Source: Xylanimicrobium pachnodae JCM 13526 = NBRC 107786 (lineage in GTDB: Bacteria; Actinomycetota; Actinomycetes; Actinomycetales; Cellulomonadaceae). Taken from it: a stretch of DNA of 64,000 bases. The translations under genes were made by a program, and so were the position numbers. Positions 35,406 to 42,935 of this stretch are shown here, one piece after another (positions within the stretch are counted from its first letter, which is position 1; every line of letters begins with the position of its first letter). Location of the stretch: contig BCWJ01000005.1 in NCBI GenBank assembly GCA_001592145.1, positions 62,001 through 126,000 on the forward strand, read 5' to 3'. Below the pieces are notes generated by a model. That model searched no databases. It was given only the letters and a program-made list of their open reading frames with translations, and was not told where the DNA came from.

Positions 35406-38033
35406 GTGTCAGCGCCTGTGACGGATGCCCCCGCCGAACAGCCCCGCGCCCCGAAGCGGCAGCGCTCGCGCCTGCGCCGCGTCGTCGTCGGCGTCGCCGT
35501 CGTCGTGGTCCTGGTGCTGGTGGCGGCGGTGGCCTTCGTGACCGTGACGGTGCGCCGGCCGCTGCCGCAGACCAGCGGCACGCTGGTGCTCGACGGGCTG
35601 AGCGCGGACGTGCGCGTGGTGCGCGACGACCTGGGCGTGCCGCAGATCTACGCCGACACGGCCGAGGACCTGTTCCGCGCGCAGGGCTTCACCGCCGCTC
35701 AGGACCGGTTCTTCGAGATGGACTATCGCCGCCACGTCACGTCCGGCCGCCTGGCCGAGCTGGTGGGTGACGTCCCCGCGGCGATCGACGCCGACAAGGT
35801 GGTGCGCACCTTCGGGTGGCGGCGCGTGGCCCAGCAGGAGTGGGACCTGATCTCGCCCGAGACGCGCAGCTACCTCACGGCCTATGCCGACGGCGTCAAC
35901 GCGTACCTGGCGACCCGCAGCCCGGAGGAGCTCGCCGTCGAGTACACGGTGCTCGGGATGACGGTGGACCTGGGCGAGCCCGAGCCGTGGGACCCGGTGG
36001 ACTCGCTCGCCTGGCTCAAGGCCATGGCCTGGGACCTGCGCGGCAACTACGACGACGAGCTGGACCGGGCGCTGTCGTACTCGGTGCTCAAGGACGTCTC
36101 GCTGGTCGACGAGATCTTCCCGCCGTTCGCGGCGTCCGGGAACACGCCGATCCTGGCCCCGGGAGACCTGCCGGACGACCAGGCGGGCGGCACGGCCACC
36201 CCGGCCGCCGCGGTCACCCCGACCCCCGACGACTCGCCCGCGCTCGAGGCGGCCCTGAAGTCGGCGCGCGACGCCATCTCCGCCGTGCCCACGCTGGTGG
36301 GCCACGGTGAGGGGACGGGCTCCAACTCGTGGGTGGTCGCGGGCAAGTACACGGCGTCGGGCAAGCCCATGCTGGCCAACGACCCGCACCTCTCGCTGAC
36401 CGCTCCGGGCATCTGGTCGCAGGTGGGCCTGCACTGCAACGCCGTGTCGGCCGCCTGCCCGTTCGACGTCGCCGGGTTCTCGTTCGCCGGCTTCCCGGGC
36501 GTGATCATCGGGCACAACGGCGACCTGTCGTGGGGCCTGACGAACATGGGCGCCGACGTCACCGACTTCTTCATCGAGCGCCTGCGCGAGAACACGGTGC
36601 AGCGCGGCGACGACTGGGTGCCCTTCGAGACCCGCACCGAGACCATCCGGGTGGCCGGCTCGGCCGCCATCGACATCGACGTGCGCACCACGAGCCACGG
36701 GCCGATCATCTCGGACGTGCTCGACGTCGGGACGATCACCGGGTCGCCGACCGCTCAGGGCACCCTGGTAGGCACCTACGCAGTCGCCCTGTCGTGGACC
36801 GCGCTGACCCCCGGCCGCACCGCCGACGCCGTGTTCCTCATCGACCAGGCGAAGAACGCCGACGACATCCGCGAGGCCGCAGCCCTGTTCGACGTGCCGG
36901 CCCAGAACATCGTGTTCGCCACCGCGGACGGCCACATCGGCTACCAGGCGCCGGGCCGCGTCCCCGTGCGCGCGACCGTACCCGACGCGCCCGTGCCGTC
37001 CGACGGGACGTGGCCGCGCGACGGCCGCGACCAGCGCTACGACTGGCAGGGCTGGGTGCCCTCGGAGCAGATGCCGCGCGCCCTGGACCCGGAGGCCGGG
37101 TTCATCGTCGCCGCGAACCAGGCCGTGCTGCCCGACGGCGTCGGCCCGTTCCTGACCACCGACTGGGACTACGGCTTCCGCTCGGAGCGCATCCGCACGC
37201 TGCTGCAGAAGCAGATCGACTCCGGCACACCGTTCACCGCGGCGGACTTCAACCGCATCCAGAACGACGACTGGAGCCCGTTCGCCGAGGCGCTCGTGCC
37301 CGCGCTGCTGGACGTACGCATCGAGGACCCGTGGGACGCCGACGGCCAACAGCTGCTGCGCGACTGGGACGGGCGCATGTCCTCCGACTCGGCGGCCGCC
37401 GCCTACTTCTCCGCGGTGTGGCGCAACCTGCTGGAGGACACGTTCTGGGACGACATGCCGCCCAGCATGCGGCCCGACGGCGGAGCCAAGTGGCTGGTGG
37501 TCTTCAAGTCCATGCTGGAGCGGCCCGACGACCCCTTCTGGGATGACCGTTCCACCCTCAACGTCACCGAGTCGCGCGACGAGGTGCTGCTCCAGGCCAT
37601 GGTGACCGCGCGCCGTGACATGACCGTGCGGATGTCCAAGAACCCCTCCGACTGGCGGTGGGGCACGCTGCACACGCTGCGTCTCGAGCACCCGATCCTG
37701 GGCGGTGACTCCGTCCCCGAGCTGGTGCGCAAGCTCGTCAACCCGTCACCGCTCGGCGTGCCCGGCAGCTCGTCCGTGGTCAACGCGACCTCGTGGGACG
37801 CCGGCAGCGGCAGCTTCGGTGTCACGTCGGGGCCGTCGATGCGCATGGTGGTGGACATGGGCGACCTCGACGGTTCCACGTGGGTGAACCTCACCGGCAC
37901 GTCCGGCCACCCCGGGTCGCGGCACTACACCGACCAGCTCCGCGCCTGGGCCGACGGGGACACCTTCCCGTTCGCCTTCACGCGGGACGCCGTGGACGCC
38001 GCGGCCCAGGACGAGCTGACCCTGACGCCGTAG
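35406..38033 (+). CDS. Penicillin acylase family (Ntn-hydrolase) protein
   Basis: An 875-residue precursor. A membrane helix (about residues 25-45) anchors it or acts as an uncleaved signal. The alpha-chain part holds DLGVPQIYADTAEDLFRAQGFTAAQDRFFEMDYRR. Self-cleavage is expected at GTG|SNSW, freeing Ser306 as the N-terminal nucleophile, followed by MLANDPHLSLTAPGIWSQVGLH and WGLTNMGADVTDFF. The beta chain continues to a conserved-type MRMVVDMGDLDGSTWVNLTGTSGHPGSRHYTDQL. Substrates of such enzymes include N-acyl-homoserine lactones and beta-lactam side chains; the true one is unknown. The stop codon lies in the first unit of a tandem repeat. Confidence 0.95.
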   Translation: MSAPVTDAPAEQPRAPKRQRSRLRRVVVGVAVVVVLVLVAAVAFVTVTVRRPLPQTSGTLVLDGLSADVRVVRDDLGVPQIYADTAEDLFRAQGFTAAQDRFFEMDYRRHVTSGRLAELVGDVPAAIDADKVVRTFGWRRVAQQEWDLISPETRSYLTAYADGVNAYLATRSPEELAVEYTVLGMTVDLGEPEPWDPVDSLAWLKAMAWDLRGNYDDELDRALSYSVLKDVSLVDEIFPPFAASGNTPILAPGDLPDDQAGGTATPAAAVTPTPDDSPALEAALKSARDAISAVPTLVGHGEGTGSNSWVVAGKYTASGKPMLANDPHLSLTAPGIWSQVGLHCNAVSAACPFDVAGFSFAGFPGVIIGHNGDLSWGLTNMGADVTDFFIERLRENTVQRGDDWVPFETRTETIRVAGSAAIDIDVRTTSHGPIISDVLDVGTITGSPTAQGTLVGTYAVALSWTALTPGRTADAVFLIDQAKNADDIREAAALFDVPAQNIVFATADGHIGYQAPGRVPVRATVPDAPVPSDGTWPRDGRDQRYDWQGWVPSEQMPRALDPEAGFIVAANQAVLPDGVGPFLTTDWDYGFRSERIRTLLQKQIDSGTPFTAADFNRIQNDDWSPFAEALVPALLDVRIEDPWDADGQQLLRDWDGRMSSDSAAAAYFSAVWRNLLEDTFWDDMPPSMRPDGGAKWLVVFKSMLERPDDPFWDDRSTLNVTESRDEVLLQAMVTARRDMTVRMSKNPSDWRWGTLHTLRLEHPILGGDSVPELVRKLVNPSPLGVPGSSSVVNATSWDAGSGSFGVTSGPSMRMVVDMGDLDGSTWVNLTGTSGHPGSRHYTDQLRAWADGDTFPFAFTRDAVDAAAQDELTLTP

Positions 38034-38102
38034 CCGCGGGCGGCTCAGCGACGCCGTGGCCGCGGGCGGCTCAGCGACGCCGTGGCCGCGGGCGGTCCGA
38101 CG
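38025..38102. repeat. 26-bp tandem repeat, three units
   Basis: Units start at 38025, 38051 and 38077 (ACGCCGTGGCCGCGGGCGG plus seven bases); the third is diverged at its end. The first unit contains the end and stop codon of the penicillin acylase gene. Confidence 0.85.
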
Positions 38103-38112
38103 TCGCCGTGGC

Positions 38113-38775
38113 TCAGCCTTCGAGGCTGCGCACCCAGCGCAGGTCCTGCGTCGTCGCCACCGCGTGGACGGGCCGGTCGTGCTCCTCGGTGGGCAGGGGG
38201 CGGTCCGCGGCGTCGTACACCTCCTCGGGGAACACCACGGCGATGACGGGGACGCCGTCGGGCACCAGCGCGAGCATGCGGTCGTACCAGCCGCCGCCCT
38301 GACCCAGCCGGTTGCCCGCCGTGTCGACGGCGAGCGCCGGGACGACGACCACGTCGGCCTGGGCGACGGCGTCGGCGCCGAGGGTGGGGCCGCCGGGCTC
38401 GGGCGGGCGGCCCGGGGCCCGTTCGCGCAGGGTCTCCCCGGGCTCGTAGGCGGCCCAGTCGCGGGCGAGGCCCTTGCCGAGCACGGGGAGCAGCACGCGG
38501 GTGCCGCGCCCGGCCAGGCGGTCGATCAGCACGTGGGTGCCCGGCTCGCCGGCGCGGGCGGCGTAGGTGGCGACGCAGCCGGCGGCCCGAACCTGCGCCA
38601 CGGTGTCGAGGACGTCGGCGAACGCGGTCGCGGCGTCGGCCTGCCCCCGCGGCGGCCGGGCGCTACGGCGGGCGCGGATGGCGCGGCGCAGCTCGTCCTT
38701 GGCCTCGGCCGGGTCGGCCAGGAGGCCCACCGGGTACGGCTGGTGTCCGATCGGATGTCTGGAGTCGCCAGTCAT
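38113..38775 (-). CDS. 5-formyltetrahydrofolate cyclo-ligase
   Basis: A 220-residue ATP-dependent enzyme converting 5-formyl-THF to 5,10-methenyl-THF. The N-terminal ELRRAIRARRSARPP is the usual phosphate-contacting basic segment. The C-terminal half has DVVVVPALAVDTAGNRLGQGGGWYDRML, the diagnostic ATP/substrate loop with G-x-GGG-x-YDR, then PVIAVVFPEE. Its ATG at 38775 is divergent from the RimJ-like gene with 68 bp between. It is convergent with the acylase gene across the 26-bp repeat. Confidence 0.95.
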   Translation of the reverse strand: MTGDSRHPIGHQPYPVGLLADPAEAKDELRRAIRARRSARPPRGQADAATAFADVLDTVAQVRAAGCVATYAARAGEPGTHVLIDRLAGRGTRVLLPVLGKGLARDWAAYEPGETLRERAPGRPPEPGGPTLGADAVAQADVVVVPALAVDTAGNRLGQGGGWYDRMLALVPDGVPVIAVVFPEEVYDAADRPLPTEEHDRPVHAVATTQDLRWVRSLEG

Positions 38776-38843
38776 GGCGTCATTGTGTCAGTGTCCCCTC
38801 CAGATCCTTTGCGACGAACGGGACAGCGGGAGAGTGAACAGGG

Positions 38844-39455
38844 ATGCCGAGGATGTGGCCGGTCGTTCTGCGCGACGCCGAACCGGGCGGCACCGTGACG
38901 CTGCGGCCGCTGCGCCGCAGCGACGCGCGGGAGTGGATGCGGCTGCGCGCGGACAACGCGGCCTGGCTCGAGCCGTGGGAGGCGACGACGCCCGGCGCGG
39001 GGCGGGGTACCACCACGTTCGCTGAGTACGTGCGCGTGCTGACCCGGCAGGCGCGCGCCGGGACCACCCTCCCGTTCGCGGTGGAGCACGCCGGCGAGCT
39101 CGCGGGACAGCTCACCGTGTCGTCCATCACCTACGGGTCACTGTGCTCGGCCTCGATCGGGTACTGGGTGTCGCGTCATGTGGCCGGCCGCGGGGTGATC
39201 CCCACGGCGGTGGCGCTGGCCACCGACTACTGCTTCCAGGTGCTGGGCCTGCACCGCATCGAGATCAACATCCGCCCGGAGAACGAGCGCAGCCTGCGTG
39301 TCGTGGCGAAGCTGGGGTTCCGCGACGAGGGCACACGTGCGCGGTACCTGCATATCCAGGGCGCCTGGCGCGATCACCGCACGTTCGCGCTCACGGCCGA
39401 CGAGGTGCCCGACGGGCTGATGGGCCGTTGGCAGCGGCTGCGCTCCGGTGCCTGA
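38844..39455 (+). CDS. RimJ/RimL-type GNAT N-acetyltransferase
   Basis: A 203-residue GNAT enzyme. Landmarks are VTLRPLRRSDAREWMRLRADNAAWLEPWE, LAGQLTVSSITYGSLCSASIGYWVSRHVAGRGVIPTAVALATDYCF (acetyl-CoA motif A region) and LHRIEINIRPENERSLRVVAKLGFRDEGTRARYLHIQGAWRDH. This wording is that of ribosomal-protein acetyltransferase-like RimJ proteins. In many actinobacteria this gene sits beside galU, moeA/glp and sepX/glpR; here the sepX/glpR-like gene follows directly but galU and moeA are not in the interval. The target protein is unproven. Confidence 0.93.
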   Translation: MPRMWPVVLRDAEPGGTVTLRPLRRSDAREWMRLRADNAAWLEPWEATTPGAGRGTTTFAEYVRVLTRQARAGTTLPFAVEHAGELAGQLTVSSITYGSLCSASIGYWVSRHVAGRGVIPTAVALATDYCFQVLGLHRIEINIRPENERSLRVVAKLGFRDEGTRARYLHIQGAWRDHRTFALTADEVPDGLMGRWQRLRSGA

Positions 39456-39513
39456 GATGCCGGTCTTGAGGGACACGCCGACGGGTTTGCGGGCCGCTGA
39501 CGGTTTGCTCCCC

Positions 39514-39519
39514 TAACGT
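39514..39519 (+). promoter_or_regulatory. Candidate -10 box of the SepX/GlpR-like gene
   Basis: TAACGT is 6 bp before GTG 39526, again leaving no room for a leader or SD. Confidence 0.45.
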
Positions 39520-39525
39520 CGTGGC

Positions 39526-41115
39526 GTGACGACCCCCGCGGCAGGCCTGGCAGCGCTCGCGCTGTTCGTCCTGGTGCTCGGATACTGGGTGCCGTTGCGG
39601 GTGCGCCAGCGCCAGGAGCTGGCCGAGTCCCGCACGGACGACCGGTTCTCGGCCGGCCTGCGCATCCTCGCCGTCGCCGCCCGGGGCCGGGTCCCGGCGG
39701 TCGCGACGGCAGGGGAGTCCGTGGACGCCTCGGGGCTGATGCTCGGCGGCGGGGACGGTCCCCCTGCGCTCGAGAGTCACCCTGCGCCGGAGGGTCGGCG
39801 CGCGTCCGTCGGCGGTGCGTCCGTCACCGATCTGCCCGTGGGTGGCGTCATGATGTCCGCCGCGTCCCCAGGCAGAGGGCCGACGGCGGAGCGCGCGATG
39901 GCGGAGCACCCGATGGCGGACCGCCCGACCGGGCACGCCACCCGGGCCGGGGGCGCGGGGGCTCGCTCGGCGGAGCACGTGGCCGCAGCGCTCCCGAACC
40001 ACGGTGCCGCACACCGTGAGCTGCTCGCGGCACGCGCCCGGCGTGCGAGCCGCCGCCTGCGCGTCACGCTGCTGCTGGTCGCCGCCGTGGCGGCCACCGG
40101 GTCCGCCGCTGCCGCCGGGCTGCTGCCCGGGTGGGTGGTGCTGGCTCCTGCCGTGCTGCTGGCCCTGGTGCTCGTGCTCGGCCGGATCGCCGCCAACGCT
40201 GCCCGCCGCGCCGACGCGCGCTGGGCGGCCGAACGGCGTGCCGCCCAGCGTCGGGCCTTGCAGGCGCGCGCCCTCGCGGCGGGTGGCCCGCCCGCCCCGC
40301 GCAACCGGGCACGGGTCACCGGCCATGCCGTGCGGGGATCGTCCGCGATGACGCAGGCGCTGCGTCGCGTGGCTCCGCACGAGGTGGCGGGTGCCGACGG
40401 GTCGCGCGCCACCGGCGACATCGCCAGGAGGTCGGGCGGGGCCGCCCCTGAGGCGGTTGCCGTCGATGGTGCGGCCGCACCGGACGCGCAGGCGCACGAG
40501 CAGGACGGCGCGCAGGCGCACGGGCAGGACGGCGCGGTGGAGCGTGCTCCGGCCGACGGTGTGCGGGCGGACGGTGCTCCGGCCGGCGGTGTGGCCCGCG
40601 AAGCCGTCACGGAGGCGACGCGGACCGCGGCGTCGTCGGCCGCGTCGTCGTCGGCTGCATCGTCGTCGGCCGCATCGTCGTCCGCTGCACGAGCGTCGGC
40701 CGCGTCGTCGACCGGGACGCCGCTGGGAGCGTTTGCCGGTACGTCGGCGGGGAGGTCTGCAGGCGCAGCTGCGGGAACGCCGCTGGGTACGCCGTGGGAG
40801 GCGCGGCCCGTGCCGCTGCCCACCTACGTGACCAAGCCCGCGGCCCCGCGGCGCGAGCCGCGCCCCCTGACCGGGGCGACCCCGGTGGTGTCGACCGGGT
40901 GGACCAGCTCGACGTGGCAGCGTCTCGACGACCCGGGCGAGACCGTGGGCGAGGCGAACACGTCGTGGTCGCTCGGCACGCCCGCCGTGGAGGTGCCCGT
41001 GGCCCCGGAGCCGGCGACCGACGAGGCGCTGCGCGCCCCGGAGCCGCGCCCCGTCACCGAGACGCTGGGCCTCCCGCTGGAGCAGATCCTCGCCCGTCGG
41101 CGCGCTGCCGGCTGA
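39526..41115 (+). CDS. SepX/GlpR-like divisome membrane protein
   Basis: 529 residues. The N terminus is a membrane helix followed by YWVPLRVRQRQELAESRTDDRFSAGLRIL, matching the layout I know for actinobacterial SepX/GlpR (LVPMWLRR-x-DEL...-ERFS...-R-L). Two more helices lie near residues 178-225. A long Ala/Ser/Gln low-complexity linker (including AASSSAASSS repeats) follows, then a C-terminal conserved tip LPLEQILARRRAAG. In Streptomyces SepX and in Corynebacterium GlpR, these proteins support Z-ring function, GlpR by binding the gephyrin-like Glp. Position after the RimJ-like gene agrees with the known order. The linker is longer than I would expect. Confidence 0.65.
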   Translation: MTTPAAGLAALALFVLVLGYWVPLRVRQRQELAESRTDDRFSAGLRILAVAARGRVPAVATAGESVDASGLMLGGGDGPPALESHPAPEGRRASVGGASVTDLPVGGVMMSAASPGRGPTAERAMAEHPMADRPTGHATRAGGAGARSAEHVAAALPNHGAAHRELLAARARRASRRLRVTLLLVAAVAATGSAAAAGLLPGWVVLAPAVLLALVLVLGRIAANAARRADARWAAERRAAQRRALQARALAAGGPPAPRNRARVTGHAVRGSSAMTQALRRVAPHEVAGADGSRATGDIARRSGGAAPEAVAVDGAAAPDAQAHEQDGAQAHGQDGAVERAPADGVRADGAPAGGVAREAVTEATRTAASSAASSSAASSSAASSSAARASAASSTGTPLGAFAGTSAGRSAGAAAGTPLGTPWEARPVPLPTYVTKPAAPRREPRPLTGATPVVSTGWTSSTWQRLDDPGETVGEANTSWSLGTPAVEVPVAPEPATDEALRAPEPRPVTETLGLPLEQILARRRAAG

Positions 41116-41196
41116 CCGGTGGTGGCCCTGACCGGCCGTGGTTACCGTGGCCTTAACGGAGCACGCACGGCGGGTCGAAGGGCAGGGGGAGCGGCC

Positions 41197-41406
41197 ATGA
41201 GCGGCAACGGTGCCGAGCAGCCGGAGGTCGAGGTGGAGGTCACCGAGGTCGAGATCACCGAGGTCGAGATCACCACCGGGGCGGGCGTCGCCACGGAGCA
41301 GGAGAGCTTCGTCGAGCGCATGGAGAAGGCGGCGCGGGGCGTTCCCGGCGCGTTCCCGGTGGACGACCCCGACCAGACCGGCGAGGACCGCTTCGACGCG
41401 GGGTGA
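41197..41406 (+). CDS. Small acidic hypothetical protein
   Basis: 69 residues, strongly acidic. The N-terminal third is a repeat of EVEVTEVEITEVEIT from 15-bp DNA repeats. The second half QESFVERMEKAARGVPGAFPVDDPDQTGEDRFDAG looks like a normal globular tail. AGGGGGA precedes ATG 41197 by about 9 bases, which supports translation. No membrane segment or known domain is seen. It stands between the SepX/GlpR-like gene and the TPP riboswitch. Confidence 0.6.
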   Translation: MSGNGAEQPEVEVEVTEVEITEVEITTGAGVATEQESFVERMEKAARGVPGAFPVDDPDQTGEDRFDAG

Positions 41407-41447
41407 GGGCTGGACAGCCCCCGGGCGCGCGGTGCTAGCGTTGCGGC

Positions 41448-41545
41448 AGAGCACGGGAGTCCAGTGAGCTGGGCTGAGAGGGAGTACTCGAACTCCGACC
41501 GTCGAACCTGATCTGGATCATGCCAGCGCAGGGAGCGAACCTCAG
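41448..41545 (+). promoter_or_regulatory. TPP riboswitch (THI element)
   Basis: Both strongly conserved parts of the aptamer are present: GGGCTGAGAGGGA (41471-41483) and GAACCTGATCTGGATCATGCC followed by AGCGCAGGGA (about 41503-41532). A -10-like TAGCGT is at 41436-41441. Downstream, CCTCC (41571-41575) can pair with the SD GGAGG (41591-41595), suggesting that bound thiamine pyrophosphate blocks translation of the ykoF-like gene. Confidence 0.95.
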
Positions 41546-41599
41546 GTAAGGGCAGGCAGTCGCCTGTCCACCTCCGTGCCGTGAGTGCAAGGAGGAGCC

Positions 41600-42319
41600 G
41601 TGAGCACCACTGCCAGCACCACCGCTGCCAGCACTACCGCTGCCAGGACACAAGGGACTCAGCCGGCCACGGAGGTCGCGGCCGATCCGATGCGCTTCGG
41701 CGTGGGGGCGCGCGTCACGGTCGCCGTCATGAGCGACCGCTACGTCTCGATCATCCTGGGTGCGCTGCGGCGTGCCGACGCGAGCGGGCTCGTGCTGGAG
41801 ACGGGCGACGTCAGCACGTACGCGGGCGGCGGGGAGAACGACCTGCTGCGCTGGCTCACCGACGTGACCGCCGCGGTGGCCGAGTCGGGTGAGCACGCGT
41901 CGATCACCGTGCACCTGTCCCGTGGCTGCCCGGGGGAGGCCCGGTGCGACCTTCCGGGCGGAGCGGGTCCCCGCGCCGTCGAACCGCCGTCAGGCCGCAC
42001 GATCGGCTACGTCGGCGCCGCCGAGTGGGCGCTGTACCCGCTGGCCGACGACGTGCGCGCCGGGGTGCGACCCGATCACATGCGGGACATCTATGCCGCC
42101 ATCGAGACCGCTCAGGGTAACGGGACGTTCCGGGAGTCGGCGCACTTCGTCACACGCCTGGAGGGTGACCTAGGCACGATCCTGGAGACCGTGGTGCGCG
42201 GGTGGGCAGGCGTCGGCGCGTCCGTGCAGCACGTCACCAGCCACGTGACCCTGTCGATCAACAGCCCCAGCCCTGTCACTCGCGCAGGCACCGGCAACGG
42301 CACCGCTCGTGAGCACTGA
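41600..42319 (+). CDS. ykoF: YkoF-family thiamine/HMP-binding protein
   Basis: A 239-residue soluble protein with two ferredoxin-like halves as in Bacillus YkoF, which binds thiamine and its pyrimidine precursor. The first half has FGVGARVTVAVMSDRYVSIILGALRRADASGLVLETGDVSTYAGG. The second has EWALYPLADDVRAGVRPDHMRDIYAAIETAQGNG and SVQHVTSHVTLSINSPSP. The Ser/Thr/Ala N terminus is repetitive and poorly structured. GTG 41600 is fixed by GGAGGAG five bases upstream. It is the first gene of the riboswitch-controlled operon and overlaps ykoE. Confidence 0.93.
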   Translation: MSTTASTTAASTTAARTQGTQPATEVAADPMRFGVGARVTVAVMSDRYVSIILGALRRADASGLVLETGDVSTYAGGGENDLLRWLTDVTAAVAESGEHASITVHLSRGCPGEARCDLPGGAGPRAVEPPSGRTIGYVGAAEWALYPLADDVRAGVRPDHMRDIYAAIETAQGNGTFRESAHFVTRLEGDLGTILETVVRGWAGVGASVQHVTSHVTLSINSPSPVTRAGTGNGTAREH

Positions 42320-42935
42320 GCTGGGGCGGCGCGCGCCGCGGCTCGCGCTGAAGGACGTGGTGCTCATGGTGACGCTCGGCGTCGTCTTCGGGTTCCTGTA
42401 CTGGGTGTTCGTGCAGGCCTGGAACGGGCTGGCCGTGCTCATGGGCCCCGCCGGCGACCTGGCCCAGCACGTGCTGCTGGGCGCGTGGCTGCTGGCCGCG
42501 CCGGTCGCGGTGGCCGTCATCCGCCGCCCGCTGGTGGGGGTGATCGCCGAGGTGATCGCGGCCGTGGTCGAGGTGTTCTTCCTGGGCAGCCCGGTGGGGC
42601 CGCTGCTCCTGGTCGCGGCCGCGCTGCAGGGCATCGGCAGCGAGCTGCCGTTCGCGTTGGGCCGCTACCGGCACTTCGGGTGGGCACGCTACGCGGCGTC
42701 GGGCGCGGCGGGGGCCGCGCTCGTGTTCGTGTTCACTGCGTTCCGGGACGCCTGGTGGGGCACCGACCTGCTCACCGTCCGGCTGCTGGTCCAGGTGGCG
42801 TCCGGCGTGGTGCTGGGCGGCCTGCTCGCCAAGGTGCTGGTGGATGCGCTCGCCCGCACCGGGGCGGTGGACGGCTTCGCCATCGGCCGCGCGCAGGGCG
42901 TCATCCCCGGGAGGTACGAGCGCCGTGTCCGGTGA
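42309..42935 (+). CDS. ykoE: ECF transporter S component, YkoE type
   Basis: 208 residues with about six membrane helices, the substrate-binding subunit of an energy-coupling-factor importer for hydroxymethylpyrimidine or thiamine. Family-like sequences are LKDVVLMVTLGVVFGFLYWVFVQAWN, IRRPLVGVIAEVIAAVVEVFFLGSPVGPLLLVAAALQGIGSELPFALGRYRHF and ASGAAGAALVF. GTG 42309 lies inside the ykoF 3' end, and the gene's own 3' end overlaps the ATPase gene. Confidence 0.93.
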   Translation: MSTELGRRAPRLALKDVVLMVTLGVVFGFLYWVFVQAWNGLAVLMGPAGDLAQHVLLGAWLLAAPVAVAVIRRPLVGVIAEVIAAVVEVFFLGSPVGPLLLVAAALQGIGSELPFALGRYRHFGWARYAASGAAGAALVFVFTAFRDAWWGTDLLTVRLLVQVASGVVLGGLLAKVLVDALARTGAVDGFAIGRAQGVIPGRYERRVR

